The position numbers and the translations under genes are program-made. A DNA stretch of 64,000 nt from Bradyrhizobium huanghuaihaiense (GTDB lineage: Bacteria > Pseudomonadota > Alphaproteobacteria > Rhizobiales > Xanthobacteraceae), in NCBI RefSeq assembly GCF_007830635.1, contig NZ_VLLA01000011.1:62001-126000 (forward strand). Direction: 5' to 3'. The first letter of the stretch is position 1. Each line of letters starts with the position of its first letter. Below are positions 43,411 through 51,470 of the stretch, in pieces. Under the pieces are notes generated by a model. It was not told where the DNA came from. It searched no databases and saw nothing but the letters and a program-made list of their open reading frames with translations.

Positions 43411-44913
43411 TTAGCGCCGGACGATCGAGCCGGCGCGGCTGACCAAACGGGCGAGCTGCTTGAAGCGGCTGCCGACGCGGTCGGCGACGAGATCGACGAG
43501 CCGGTGCTCGAACACCAGCATCAATTTGCGGCCCTGGGTGCGGAAATGCGTGGCGGGCAAGACGCCCGGCCGCGCCGCCGAGATCAGATGCGCGACACGG
43601 AATGCCGCGCCCAGCAGGCGGGCGCGTTCGAGCTGCGCCGGCGTCAGCAGCTCCTGCATGGTGACCGGCGGCTGGTTTTCCTCGCTGAGACCCGCATAGC
43701 GATAGAACACGGACAGGCCGACGAAGGCGCGCTCGGTGTGGGTGATCGCACCGAAATTGCCGTTGACGACGAGGCTGAGCGTCTGCTCGCCGCGGTGATC
43801 GGGATGTACGCGCCAGCCGATGTCGGAGAGCAGGCAGGCGGCGTGGCGCAGGCGGCGATCCTCCTCGGTCTCGCGCAGCTTCACGACGCGCACCAGGCGA
43901 TCGGTCCAGGCGATCAGCTCGCGGGCGTGCTTGGCCGAGCGTGACAGCAGCTGGTTGAGCTCCTCGGCTGCGCAGATCAGCCCGTCCTTGTTGCGCTCGG
44001 TCTCCGGCAGCTTCTCATGCAAGAGGCCCTCGCGCACGCCGAAGGTCGAGAACACGATGTTCTTTGGTTTTGCGACGCGGATGATGTGCTCGAGCACCAG
44101 CGCCGCATAGGTGAGGAGAGGGCGGCGCGCGTCGGCGACGATCTCGATGTCGGCGAGCATGTCGGCGGCCGCAAGCCGGCGCAGGCGGCGCGAGAAGTCG
44201 AGCGCTTCGGTCGCGGAAATGGAATAGCCGTGCATCACCTGGAGCGGATAGCCGCTCTGGATGATGTGGATGCGTGCGAGCGCGCGCCAGGTGCCGCCAA
44301 CGGCATAGAAGGTGCGGCCGCGGCCAGCAGTGAGCAACTCCACCTCATCGATCTCCTCGCGCACGATGCGGTCGGCGCGCTTGAGCGATTTGTGTGCGAG
44401 GTCCTGCAGCGCAAGGCCGCCGAGCGGCAGCGTGACGCCGCTGCGCACACTGTTCCGGCGCACGTCGATCAGCTCGAGCGAGCCGCCGCCGAGATCGCCG
44501 ACGATGCCGTCAGGATGGTGGATGCCGGAGATGACGCCGAGCGCCGACAGCCGCGCCTCGCGCGGGCCCGACAGGATCTCGATCTTGACGGCGCAGATGC
44601 GCTCGGCCTTCGCGATGAAGTCGGGACCGTTGGAGGCATCGCGGCAGGCGGCGGTCGCGATCGCGAACACGCGCCCGACCTGCATCACGCGGCACAGCGC
44701 ACGGAAGCGCTTGAGCGAGGTCAGCGCCTTGTCGACGGCATCAGGGGCGAGCAGGCCCGTGCTCTGCACCTCGCGCCCGAGGCCGCACAGGGTCTTCTCG
44801 TTGAAGATCGGAATGAGGCTCCGCGTCAGTCCTTCGTAGACGACGAGACGGACCGAGTTGGAACCGATGTCAATGACCGCGACAGTGGCGCCGCGCTTGC
44901 GCGGCCGCGTCAC
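43411..44913 (-). CDS. ppx: Exopolyphosphatase (Ppx/GppA family)
   Basis: A 500-residue enzyme of the ASKHA fold. AVIDIGSNSVRLVVYEG near residue 14, the phosphate loop GVISGIHHPDGIVGDLGGGS near residue 130 (read in pieces) and GGTWRALARI near residue 205 define the family. A C-terminal HD-like part follows. It degrades polyphosphate from chain ends or hydrolyses pppGpp. It starts 15 bp after ppk ends, so both directions of polyphosphate turnover share one transcript. Start is GTG at 44913. Confidence 0.94.
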   Translation of the reverse strand: MTRPRKRGATVAVIDIGSNSVRLVVYEGLTRSLIPIFNEKTLCGLGREVQSTGLLAPDAVDKALTSLKRFRALCRVMQVGRVFAIATAACRDASNGPDFIAKAERICAVKIEILSGPREARLSALGVISGIHHPDGIVGDLGGGSLELIDVRRNSVRSGVTLPLGGLALQDLAHKSLKRADRIVREEIDEVELLTAGRGRTFYAVGGTWRALARIHIIQSGYPLQVMHGYSISATEALDFSRRLRRLAAADMLADIEIVADARRPLLTYAALVLEHIIRVAKPKNIVFSTFGVREGLLHEKLPETERNKDGLICAAEELNQLLSRSAKHARELIAWTDRLVRVVKLRETEEDRRLRHAACLLSDIGWRVHPDHRGEQTLSLVVNGNFGAITHTERAFVGLSVFYRYAGLSEENQPPVTMQELLTPAQLERARLLGAAFRVAHLISAARPGVLPATHFRTQGRKLMLVFEHRLVDLVADRVGSRFKQLARLVSRAGSIVRR

Positions 44914-44928
44914 GTCAGGAATCCCGGA

Positions 44929-47136
44929 TCAGGATGGATGACGTTCGTTCCGGCGCGTGAGACGACGCGGCGAGGATTCCTTGAGCGACTTTCCACGGCC
45001 AGACAGACTCGGATTTGTCATGAAGTAGTTGTGGACGTTGAAAGGCTCCTCGCCCTTCGCGGCCTTCATACGCGTTGAGGACCCGTCCGGCAACAACTGC
45101 CAGCTTTGCTCATTGTCCTTGAGATTCGCGACCATGATCTGTTCGAGAACCTGCTGATGCACCGTGGGATTTTGCAGCGGACACAGCACCTCGACGCGGC
45201 GGTCGAGGTTGCGCGGCATCATGTCGGCCGAGGAGATATACACAGCCGCTTTCGCGCTCGGCAGGCCTTGGCCCATGCCGAAGCAGTAGATTCGGCCGTG
45301 TTCCAGGAAGCGCCCGATGATCGATTTGACGCGGATGTTCTCCGACAGGCCGGGAATGCCGGGCCTGAGGCAACAGATACCGCGCACCACGAGCTCGACC
45401 TGGACGCCGGCCTGCGAGGCCTCGTAGAGCGCGTCGATGATGTCGGGGTCGACCAGCGCATTCATCTTCATCCAGACCGCGCCGGGACGGCCGTGCCGCG
45501 CATGCGCGGTCTCGCCCTGGATGTGCTCGATGATGCGCTTGCGCAGCGTCAGCGGCGACACCGCCATCTTTTCCAGATCGCTCGGCGCGGCATAGCCGGT
45601 GATGAAGTTGAACACGCGCGCCGCATCGCGGCCGATGGTCGGATCCGAGGTGAAGTAGGAGAGGTCGGTATAAATGCGTGCGGTGACCGGGTGGTAGTTG
45701 CCGGTGCCGGTGTGGACGTAAGTGGTGAGGCTACCGCCCTCGCGGCGCACCACCATCGAGAGCTTTGCGTGCGTCTTCAATTCGAGGAAGCCGTAGACGA
45801 CCTGCACGCCGGCGCGTTCAAGGTCGCGCGCCCAGCGGATGTTGGCCTCTTCGTCGAAGCGCGCCTTCAGCTCGATCAGCGCGGTGACGGACTTGCCGGC
45901 TTCGGCGGCCTCCGCAAGCGTCCGCACGATCGGCGAGTTGTTGGAGGTACGGTAGAGCGTCTGCTTGATCGCGACGACATCAGGATCGCGCGCGGCCTGC
46001 TGGAGGAACTGCACCACCACGTCGAAGGATTCGTAAGGATGATGGACGACGAGGTCCTTCTGCCGGATCGCGGCAAAGATGTCGCCGCCATGCTCGCGCA
46101 CGCGCTCGGGGTGGCGCGGCACGTAAGGGGTGAATTCGAGGTCGGGCCGGTCGAGGCGGGTGAGCTGCGAGAGCTCGTTCATCGCCTGCACGCCGTCGAC
46201 CAGGAATACCTCGTCGTCGGCGGCCGAGAGCGCATGCTGCACGAAGCTGCGCAACTCTTCCGGCATCTTGGCGTCGATCTCGAGTCGGATCACCGATCCG
46301 CGGCGGCGGCGCTTCAGCGCGGTCTCGAACAGGCGGACGAGATCTTCGGCTTCTTCCTCGATCTCGAGCTCGGAGTCGCGGATGATGCGGAAGGCGCCCT
46401 GGCCGTGCAAATTGTAGCCGGGGAACAGGCGGTTGATGAACAGGGCGGTCGCCTGTTCCAGCGAAATCAGCCTGACGGCCTTGCCTTCGGACGGCAGTCG
46501 GATGAAGCGGTCGATCTTGCCGGGCATGCGGATCAGCGCGTTCATCTGCTTGCCGTCGGCAGCGCGCGTGAGCTGGAGCGCGATGGTGAAGCCGAGGCTC
46601 GGAATGAACGGGAAGGGGTGGGCCGGGTCGATCGCCAGCGGCGTCAGCAGCGGAAATACGTTGTTGAGGAAGTAGTCCTCGACCCAGGTCCGTTCCGCCT
46701 TGGTGACGTCCTTGCCGTCGACCAGGACGATGCCGACATCGGCCAGCGTACTGCGCAGGTCGCGCCAGATCGCCTGCTGGTCGGAGGCGAGCTGCGAGAC
46801 GGTGCGGTTGATCAGCGCGAGCTGCTCGGAGGGCGTCAGGCCATCGGGGGCGCGCTCGGCAATGCCCTCGCGCACCTGGGCCTTGATGCCGGCGACGCGA
46901 ACCATGAAGAACTCGTCAAGGTTATTCGCTGAAATCGACAGGAATCGCACCCGCTCCAGCATGGGGTGGCTGGGATTGACCGCTTCCTCCAGGACCCGGC
47001 GGTTGAAATGCAGCCAGGAGAGCTCGCGGTTGATGAACCGTTCGGGGCTCGATGCGATCGCCGGAAGGCCCTCGGTCTCTGGGGCTTTTTCTTTGATTTC
47101 AACGGCTTGCACAGAGTCCATGAGAAGTCGATCCAT
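44929..47136 (-). CDS. ppk: Polyphosphate kinase 1
   Basis: A 735-residue enzyme that makes inorganic polyphosphate from ATP. FINRELSWLHFNRRVLEEA near residue 35, the autophosphorylated histidine in YVHTGTGNYHPVTARIYTD near residue 450 and VRGICCLRPGIPGLSENI near residue 605 are all intact. ATG at 47136 follows GGGGTGAACTGG; upstream GTG 47145 and downstream ATG 47121 are alternatives. A Pho-box-like repeat lies 59-76 bp upstream of the start codon. It is followed directly by ppx. Confidence 0.96.
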   Translation of the reverse strand: MDRLLMDSVQAVEIKEKAPETEGLPAIASSPERFINRELSWLHFNRRVLEEAVNPSHPMLERVRFLSISANNLDEFFMVRVAGIKAQVREGIAERAPDGLTPSEQLALINRTVSQLASDQQAIWRDLRSTLADVGIVLVDGKDVTKAERTWVEDYFLNNVFPLLTPLAIDPAHPFPFIPSLGFTIALQLTRAADGKQMNALIRMPGKIDRFIRLPSEGKAVRLISLEQATALFINRLFPGYNLHGQGAFRIIRDSELEIEEEAEDLVRLFETALKRRRRGSVIRLEIDAKMPEELRSFVQHALSAADDEVFLVDGVQAMNELSQLTRLDRPDLEFTPYVPRHPERVREHGGDIFAAIRQKDLVVHHPYESFDVVVQFLQQAARDPDVVAIKQTLYRTSNNSPIVRTLAEAAEAGKSVTALIELKARFDEEANIRWARDLERAGVQVVYGFLELKTHAKLSMVVRREGGSLTTYVHTGTGNYHPVTARIYTDLSYFTSDPTIGRDAARVFNFITGYAAPSDLEKMAVSPLTLRKRIIEHIQGETAHARHGRPGAVWMKMNALVDPDIIDALYEASQAGVQVELVVRGICCLRPGIPGLSENIRVKSIIGRFLEHGRIYCFGMGQGLPSAKAAVYISSADMMPRNLDRRVEVLCPLQNPTVHQQVLEQIMVANLKDNEQSWQLLPDGSSTRMKAAKGEEPFNVHNYFMTNPSLSGRGKSLKESSPRRLTRRNERHPS

Positions 47137-47194
47137 CCAGTTCACCCCAATTTGCGACTCGTGCGCAAAACCGGCGGGAGCATGTGTTAGAGCG

Positions 47195-47212
47195 ATGACG
47201 TTTCGATGACAT
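47195..47212 (-). promoter_or_regulatory. Pho-box-like direct repeat upstream of ppk
   Basis: On the minus strand the sequence ATGTCATCGAAACGTCAT has two half-sites, ATGTCAT and ACGTCAT, 4 bases apart. The PhoB consensus is CTGTCAT-N4-CTGTCAT; matches are 6/7 and 5/7 with exact 11-base periodicity. It is in the 126-bp gap between hdaA and ppk, 59 bp from the ppk start. PhoB control of ppk is known in several rhizobia. Confidence 0.6.
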
Positions 47213-47262
47213 TGATGTTCCGCCGCTCGGCGCCGTCAAGCGGTGTTGGAACCCGGGCGGGG

Positions 47263-47940
47263 TCAGGCGTCCCGCAGCAGCTCGACGGCCAGCGCCCGGG
47301 TGACGGGACGGCCGAGGCGCAGGGCCTCGCTGTCGAGCAATTCCACGGCCTGCCGGGCGGCCGCCGAGGACCGCTCCAGCCGGGTGGCGAGGTAGCCGAC
47401 CACGCTCTCGTCCACGGTGAGCTGGCGGTCGGCGCAGAATTTGACGATCAGGCCGCGGAACAGCTGGTCGTCGGGCGGCAGCAGCGTGACGACAGGCACG
47501 GCGCGCAGCCGTGAGCGCAGGTCGCGGAGGTCGATCTCGAGCGAGGCCGGTGCATCACGTCCGGTGAAGAGGACGTAGGCGCCGTCCTCGCGGGCGAGAT
47601 TCATCAGGTGGAAGAGGGCGCGTTCATCAAAATCCCCGGCCTTGAGATCCTCGACCACCAGCGCGCCGGTGGCGAGCGCGGCCGGAACGCCCGCGGCGCT
47701 CAGCGCATTGGCGGTGGTCGAGCGGGCGCCGGCCTCCTCGGCCCAGATCGCGGCGAGATGGCTCTTGCCGCTGCCTTCGGGGCCGGCCAGCCACATGATG
47801 CGGTTCGGCCATTCCGGCCAGCCGTCGATCAAGGCGAGGCCGGCGGCGTTGGCAGGGCCTTCGAGGAAATTGTCCCGGCTGAGGCTCTCCGCATGCGGAA
47901 GCGAAAACGCCAATTGTCGGGGGTGAACGCGGCCTGCCAC
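47263..47940 (-). CDS. hdaA: DnaA-related replication regulator HdaA
   Basis: A 225-residue AAA+ protein resembling the ATPase part of DnaA but without its DNA-binding domain. PRQLAFSLPHAESLSRDNFL at the start holds the clamp-binding QLAF-type motif, WLAGPEGSGKSHLAAIWAEE near residue 50 is Walker A, and LVVEDLKAGDFDE near residue 94 is Walker B. HdaA stimulates DnaA-ATP hydrolysis with the sliding clamp after initiation. Start is GTG at 47940. Confidence 0.93.
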   Translation of the reverse strand: MAGRVHPRQLAFSLPHAESLSRDNFLEGPANAAGLALIDGWPEWPNRIMWLAGPEGSGKSHLAAIWAEEAGARSTTANALSAAGVPAALATGALVVEDLKAGDFDERALFHLMNLAREDGAYVLFTGRDAPASLEIDLRDLRSRLRAVPVVTLLPPDDQLFRGLIVKFCADRQLTVDESVVGYLATRLERSSAAARQAVELLDSEALRLGRPVTRALAVELLRDA

Positions 47941-48031
47941 GCTTGCTTTGCTCCATGCCGGCGTGCCGGCTTCGTTTCAGAGATTCGACTTCATTGAGCG
48001 GGAGTTGGCCTTTTGCGGGGCCGTGTCCCAC

Positions 48032-48574
48032 TCATTTGGCCTCGATCGTGCTCATGTGCCGCAGCCACTCGACGAGGTAGAGCGACACGGAGGAGAGCGT
48101 GAAGACCGTGACGAGGCCCATCATGATCATATCATAGGGCGCAGGCTTGAAGCCGAAGGCAAGAGACGCCAGCACCATGGCGGCGTAGGCGACCTGTGCG
48201 GCTGTGTTTAGCTTGGATACTTTCGACGGCTTCATCTCGACCGGCTTGTCGAACAGCCAGGACACGATCACCGCGGTGACGATCATGATGTCGCGCGACA
48301 CCACCAGGATCACGACCCAGCGCGGGATGTCGCCCCAGATGCCGAGGGCGAGATAGATCGAGACCAGGAGCGCCTTGTCGGCGAGCGGATCCAGCAGGGC
48401 ACCGAGCTCGCTGCGCATGTTGAAGCGCTTGGCGAGGAAGCCGTCCACGGCATCGCTGATGCCCGCGATCAGGAAGACGGCGAACGCCACCTCCATTTGG
48501 CTCGACACGATGGCCCAGACGATGATCGGGACCAGCATGATGCGGCCCAGGGTAATGATATTCGGTATACTCAC
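48032..48574 (-). CDS. CDP-alcohol phosphatidyltransferase (PgsA-like)
   Basis: A 180-residue membrane enzyme that would join glycerol phosphate or a related alcohol to CDP-diacylglycerol. The catalytic motif is DAVDGFLAKR followed by GALLDPLADK (residues ~37-62), with AK in place of the usual AR. Four to five helices fit. GTG at 48574 is chosen because GGGAAG lies 6 bp before it; the longer frame to 48718 is not supported. It starts 156 bp from divergent purM. Confidence 0.9.
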   Translation of the reverse strand: MSIPNIITLGRIMLVPIIVWAIVSSQMEVAFAVFLIAGISDAVDGFLAKRFNMRSELGALLDPLADKALLVSIYLALGIWGDIPRWVVILVVSRDIMIVTAVIVSWLFDKPVEMKPSKVSKLNTAAQVAYAAMVLASLAFGFKPAPYDMIMMGLVTVFTLSSVSLYLVEWLRHMSTIEAK

Positions 48575-48730
48575 GCGGCGCTTCCCGGCACCCGGCCTGA
48601 CCTCGAATCCGGCCCCCTGGGAGGCTGAACCGGTTGATATCTCTACATAGTATAGGGCGGGGCGCCACGCTTGCCATTGCGCGTCCCCGGAATTCGACGT
48701 AACCAGCCGCAAACCCACTGGAAATCGGGC

Positions 48731-49804
48731 ATGACCGACCGCAAAAACGGCCTCACTTACGCCGATTCAGGCGTCGATATCGATGCGGGCAACCGCCTGG
48801 TCGACCTGATCAAGCCGATGGTGCGCGCCACCGCGCGCCCCGGCGCCGACGCCGAGATCGGCGGCTTCGGCGGCCTGTTCGACCTCAAGGCGGCCGGTTT
48901 CAAGGACCCTGTCCTGGTCGCCGCCACCGATGGCGTCGGAACCAAGGTGAAGATCGCGATCGAGACCGGCCTGCATGGCGGGATCGGCATCGACCTCGTC
49001 GCCATGAGCGTCAACGACCTCGTGGTTCAGGGCGCCGAGCCGCTATTCTTCCTCGACTATTTCGCCTGCGGCAAGCTCGACCCGGAGGCCACCGCCGCGA
49101 TCGTCGCGGGCGTCGCCGAAGGCTGCCGGGAATCCGGCTGCGCCCTGATCGGCGGCGAGACCGCCGAGATGCCCGGCCTCTACAAGGACGGCGATTACGA
49201 CCTCGGCGGCTTTGCCGTGGGCGCCGCCGAGCGCGGTACCTTGTTGCCGCGCAAGGATATCGCCGCGGGCGACGCCGTGATCGGTCTCGCCTCGTCGGGG
49301 GTGCACTCCAACGGCTTCTCGCTGGTGCGCAAGATCGTGGAACAATCCGGCCTCGGCTTCGAGGCTCCGGCGCCGTTCGCGCCCGTGATGACGCTGGGCG
49401 GCGCGCTGCTGACGCCGACGAAGCTCTACGTCAAATCCTGCCTGCGGGCGATCCGTGAGACCGGCGCGGTGAAGGGGCTCGCCCACATCACCGGCGGCGG
49501 CTTCACCGACAACATTCCGCGCGTCCTGCCGAAGGACCTCGGCGTCGGCATCGACCTCGCGCACCTGCCGGTGCTGCCGGTGTTCAAATGGCTGGCGGCG
49601 CAGGCCGGCATCGCCGAGTTCGAGATGCTGCGGACTTTCAACTGCGGCATCGGCATGATCGCGATCGTCGAGCCCGACAAGGTCGACAAGGTGATCCAGG
49701 TGCTCACCGACGCCGGCGAGACCGTGGCGCAGCTCGGCACCGTGATTCCGGCCGAGGGCGAGCACCGCGTCGTCTATAACGGTCACCTCGATCTGGCGCT
49801 GTGA
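48731..49804 (+). CDS. purM: Phosphoribosylformylglycinamidine cyclo-ligase
   Basis: A 357-residue enzyme that closes the imidazole ring in purine synthesis, forming AIR from FGAM with ATP. LTYADSGVDIDAGNRLVD near residue 8, DGVGTKVKIA near residue 68, MSVNDLVVQGAEPLFFLDY near residue 94 and GLASSGVHSNGFSLVRK near residue 186 are intact. purN follows with a TGATG overlap. Confidence 0.97.
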   Translation: MTDRKNGLTYADSGVDIDAGNRLVDLIKPMVRATARPGADAEIGGFGGLFDLKAAGFKDPVLVAATDGVGTKVKIAIETGLHGGIGIDLVAMSVNDLVVQGAEPLFFLDYFACGKLDPEATAAIVAGVAEGCRESGCALIGGETAEMPGLYKDGDYDLGGFAVGAAERGTLLPRKDIAAGDAVIGLASSGVHSNGFSLVRKIVEQSGLGFEAPAPFAPVMTLGGALLTPTKLYVKSCLRAIRETGAVKGLAHITGGGFTDNIPRVLPKDLGVGIDLAHLPVLPVFKWLAAQAGIAEFEMLRTFNCGIGMIAIVEPDKVDKVIQVLTDAGETVAQLGTVIPAEGEHRVVYNGHLDLAL

Positions 49805-50457
49805 TGAAGCGCCGCGTCGCCATCCTGATCTCCGGTCGCGGCTCCAACATGGCCGCGCTGATCAAGGCCGCAAGCTCGGCTGATTTCCCGGCGGAGATCT
49901 CGCTCGTCATCTCGAACAAGGCCGATGCGCCCGGGCTCGAACGGGCCAAGGCGAGCGGCGTCAAAACGCTGGTGATCGAGAGCAAGCCGTTCGGCAAGGA
50001 CCGCGCCGGCTTCGAGAAAGTGCTGCAGGCCGCGCTCGACCAGCACGGCATCGAGCTGATCTGCCTCGGCGGCTTCATGCGCCTGTTCACGGCCGAGTTT
50101 ACCAGAGCCTGGTACGGGCGGATGCTCAACATCCATCCCTCGCTGCTGCCGTCCTTCCCCGGCCTCGACCCGCACGGCCAAGCCTTGCGCGCGGGCGTGA
50201 AGCTGTCCGGCGCGACGGTGCACTTCGTCATCCCCGAGACCGATGCCGGCCCGATCGTGATGCAGGGCGCGGTGCCCGTCGGCGACCACGACACGGCGGA
50301 CACGCTGTCGGAGCGCATCTTCGAAGTCGAGCACCGCATCTATCCCGAAGCGCTGCGGCTGCTTGCGACCGGCAAGGTCCGGATCGAGGGTGATGTCTGC
50401 AGGACGGCGGGAAGCTCTGCGTCGGAGAATTTTCTCGTTGCGCCGGTGGTGGGCTGA
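49804..50457 (+). CDS. purN: Phosphoribosylglycinamide formyltransferase
   Basis: A 217-residue enzyme that transfers a formyl group from 10-formyltetrahydrofolate to GAR. RVAILISGRGSNMAALIKA near the start binds the phosphate, and the Asn-His-Asp triad is in MLNIHPSLLPSFPGL near residue 107 and HFVIPETDAGPIV near residue 140. ATG at 49804 overlaps the purM stop; GTG three bases earlier is possible. Confidence 0.97.
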   Translation: MKRRVAILISGRGSNMAALIKAASSADFPAEISLVISNKADAPGLERAKASGVKTLVIESKPFGKDRAGFEKVLQAALDQHGIELICLGGFMRLFTAEFTRAWYGRMLNIHPSLLPSFPGLDPHGQALRAGVKLSGATVHFVIPETDAGPIVMQGAVPVGDHDTADTLSERIFEVEHRIYPEALRLLATGKVRIEGDVCRTAGSSASENFLVAPVVG

Positions 50458-50473
50458 GGCGGGCACCTCAGGC

Positions 50474-50815
50474 TTACTCGATGTAACCTGCTACCTCGCC
50501 ATTGCGGATATATCCGTAGATTCTGAAACCCGCGGCAGTTTGCTCTCCAGCAAATCGGATGCGGCCTAGGATTGCGCGGACAAGTTCGCGTTGATGCGCC
50601 GTCTCGGTAGATAGCTCGGCCCATTCCATCCATTCCCATCCGCCGCTCGTCCAGTGATGGAACCATTCGCCATCCCACTGGCTCAGATTTCCCGTTTCCA
50701 AGTTCTTGCAACGAAATCGAGGTTGATCGGAAGGGGCAAGGGCGAGCATTGCCTCCCGCAACTCGCGCCATTTTGTGTCGTTGGCGACCGAATAATAATC
50801 GGACTGCTGAGCCAT
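50474..50815 (-). CDS. Small hypothetical protein, possibly DUF6678-like
   Basis: A 113-residue soluble protein: DTKWRELREAMLALAPSDQP near residue 13, NLSQWDGEWFHHWTSGGWEW near residue 48 and TAAGFRIYGYIRNG near the C-terminus. The pattern of TKW, WDGEWF, EW and FRIYGY resembles what I recall of DUF6678, but this was not checked. Start MAQQSDYYS at 50815 is preferred. It is 11 bp past the cspA terminator and separate from it. Confidence 0.75.
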   Translation of the reverse strand: MAQQSDYYSVANDTKWRELREAMLALAPSDQPRFRCKNLETGNLSQWDGEWFHHWTSGGWEWMEWAELSTETAHQRELVRAILGRIRFAGEQTAAGFRIYGYIRNGEVAGYIE

Positions 50816-50826
50816 GCGCCCGCCCC

Positions 50827-50855
50827 AAACAAAATCCCCCGGCAGAGCCGGGGGC
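50827..50855 (-). terminator. Intrinsic terminator of the cold-shock gene
   Basis: On the minus strand, CCCCCGGC and GCCGGGGG form an 8-bp GC stem around TCT, followed by ATTTTGTTTGG. It is 37 bp past the stop of the cold-shock gene and is a canonical factor-independent terminator. Confidence 0.9.
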
Positions 50856-50891
50856 AACGTCATGATCTCTCGCGTGTCGCTTTTAGAAAAA

Positions 50892-51098
50892 TCAGGAGAC
50901 CTTGAGGTTCTCCGCGGATGCTTTGCCGCGGTTCTCCACGAGGTCGTATTCAACCACCTGGTTCTCGTTGAGGGTCGAGAGTCCAGCGCGCTCGACGGCG
51001 GAGATGTGAACGAACACGTCCTTGTCGCCACCATTCGGCTTGATGAACCCATAGCCCTTGGTCGGGTTGAACCATTTGACGGTGCCCTTTTGCGGCAT
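50892..51098 (-). CDS. Cold-shock protein (CspA family)
   Basis: A 68-residue cold-shock domain protein that binds single-stranded RNA and DNA. GTVKWFNPTKGYGFIKP contains RNP1 (KGYGFI) and DVFVHIS is RNP2. Length is standard. GGAGACTGAGG precedes the ATG. A long leader of up to 370 bp, with a perfect hairpin 150 bp upstream, fits the structured leaders often found on csp genes, which adjust translation with temperature. Confidence 0.96.
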   Translation of the reverse strand: MPQKGTVKWFNPTKGYGFIKPNGGDKDVFVHISAVERAGLSTLNENQVVEYDLVENRGKASAENLKVS

Positions 51099-51470
51099 CC
51101 TCAGTCTCCTCCACTAGATAGAAAAAAGACGCGGCCGCTTTTTCGCGTGCCACGCCACAAACGGGCTTCCGGAAGTCTGTTCGAGTCTCATCGTCGCGAA
51201 ACGCACAGTCGAGCGGCCAATTCCGATTGTGTCGGATATTGCAACATGAAAATCGCGCGTTAGCAAGCCGCGCGCGATTTTCAAGAGCCGGGCGGGTGCC
51301 ATTGTCTGCTATTTGCGACCTGTGGCCGCGGAACCACAATCGAGGCAATAGGCTCGGTAACGGCGTGCCAACAGGTTGACCCTCCGTGGCAGTTCGGCAC
51401 AAATCGCCGCACACGCGAGCCGCTCGTGTTGCATTTTTGCGGACCGCCCTTTGCTTCGGGATTAGTCGTC
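51099..51470. promoter_or_regulatory. Divergent region, cspA leader and barrel-protein promoter
   Basis: These 372 bp hold no ORF that I can support. A perfect 12-bp inverted repeat (GAAAATCGCGCG, 51248-51259; CGCGCGATTTTC, 51271-51282) with an 11-base loop stands at the middle. It may be a leader structure of cspA, a bidirectional insulator, or a protein site. Confidence 0.55.
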
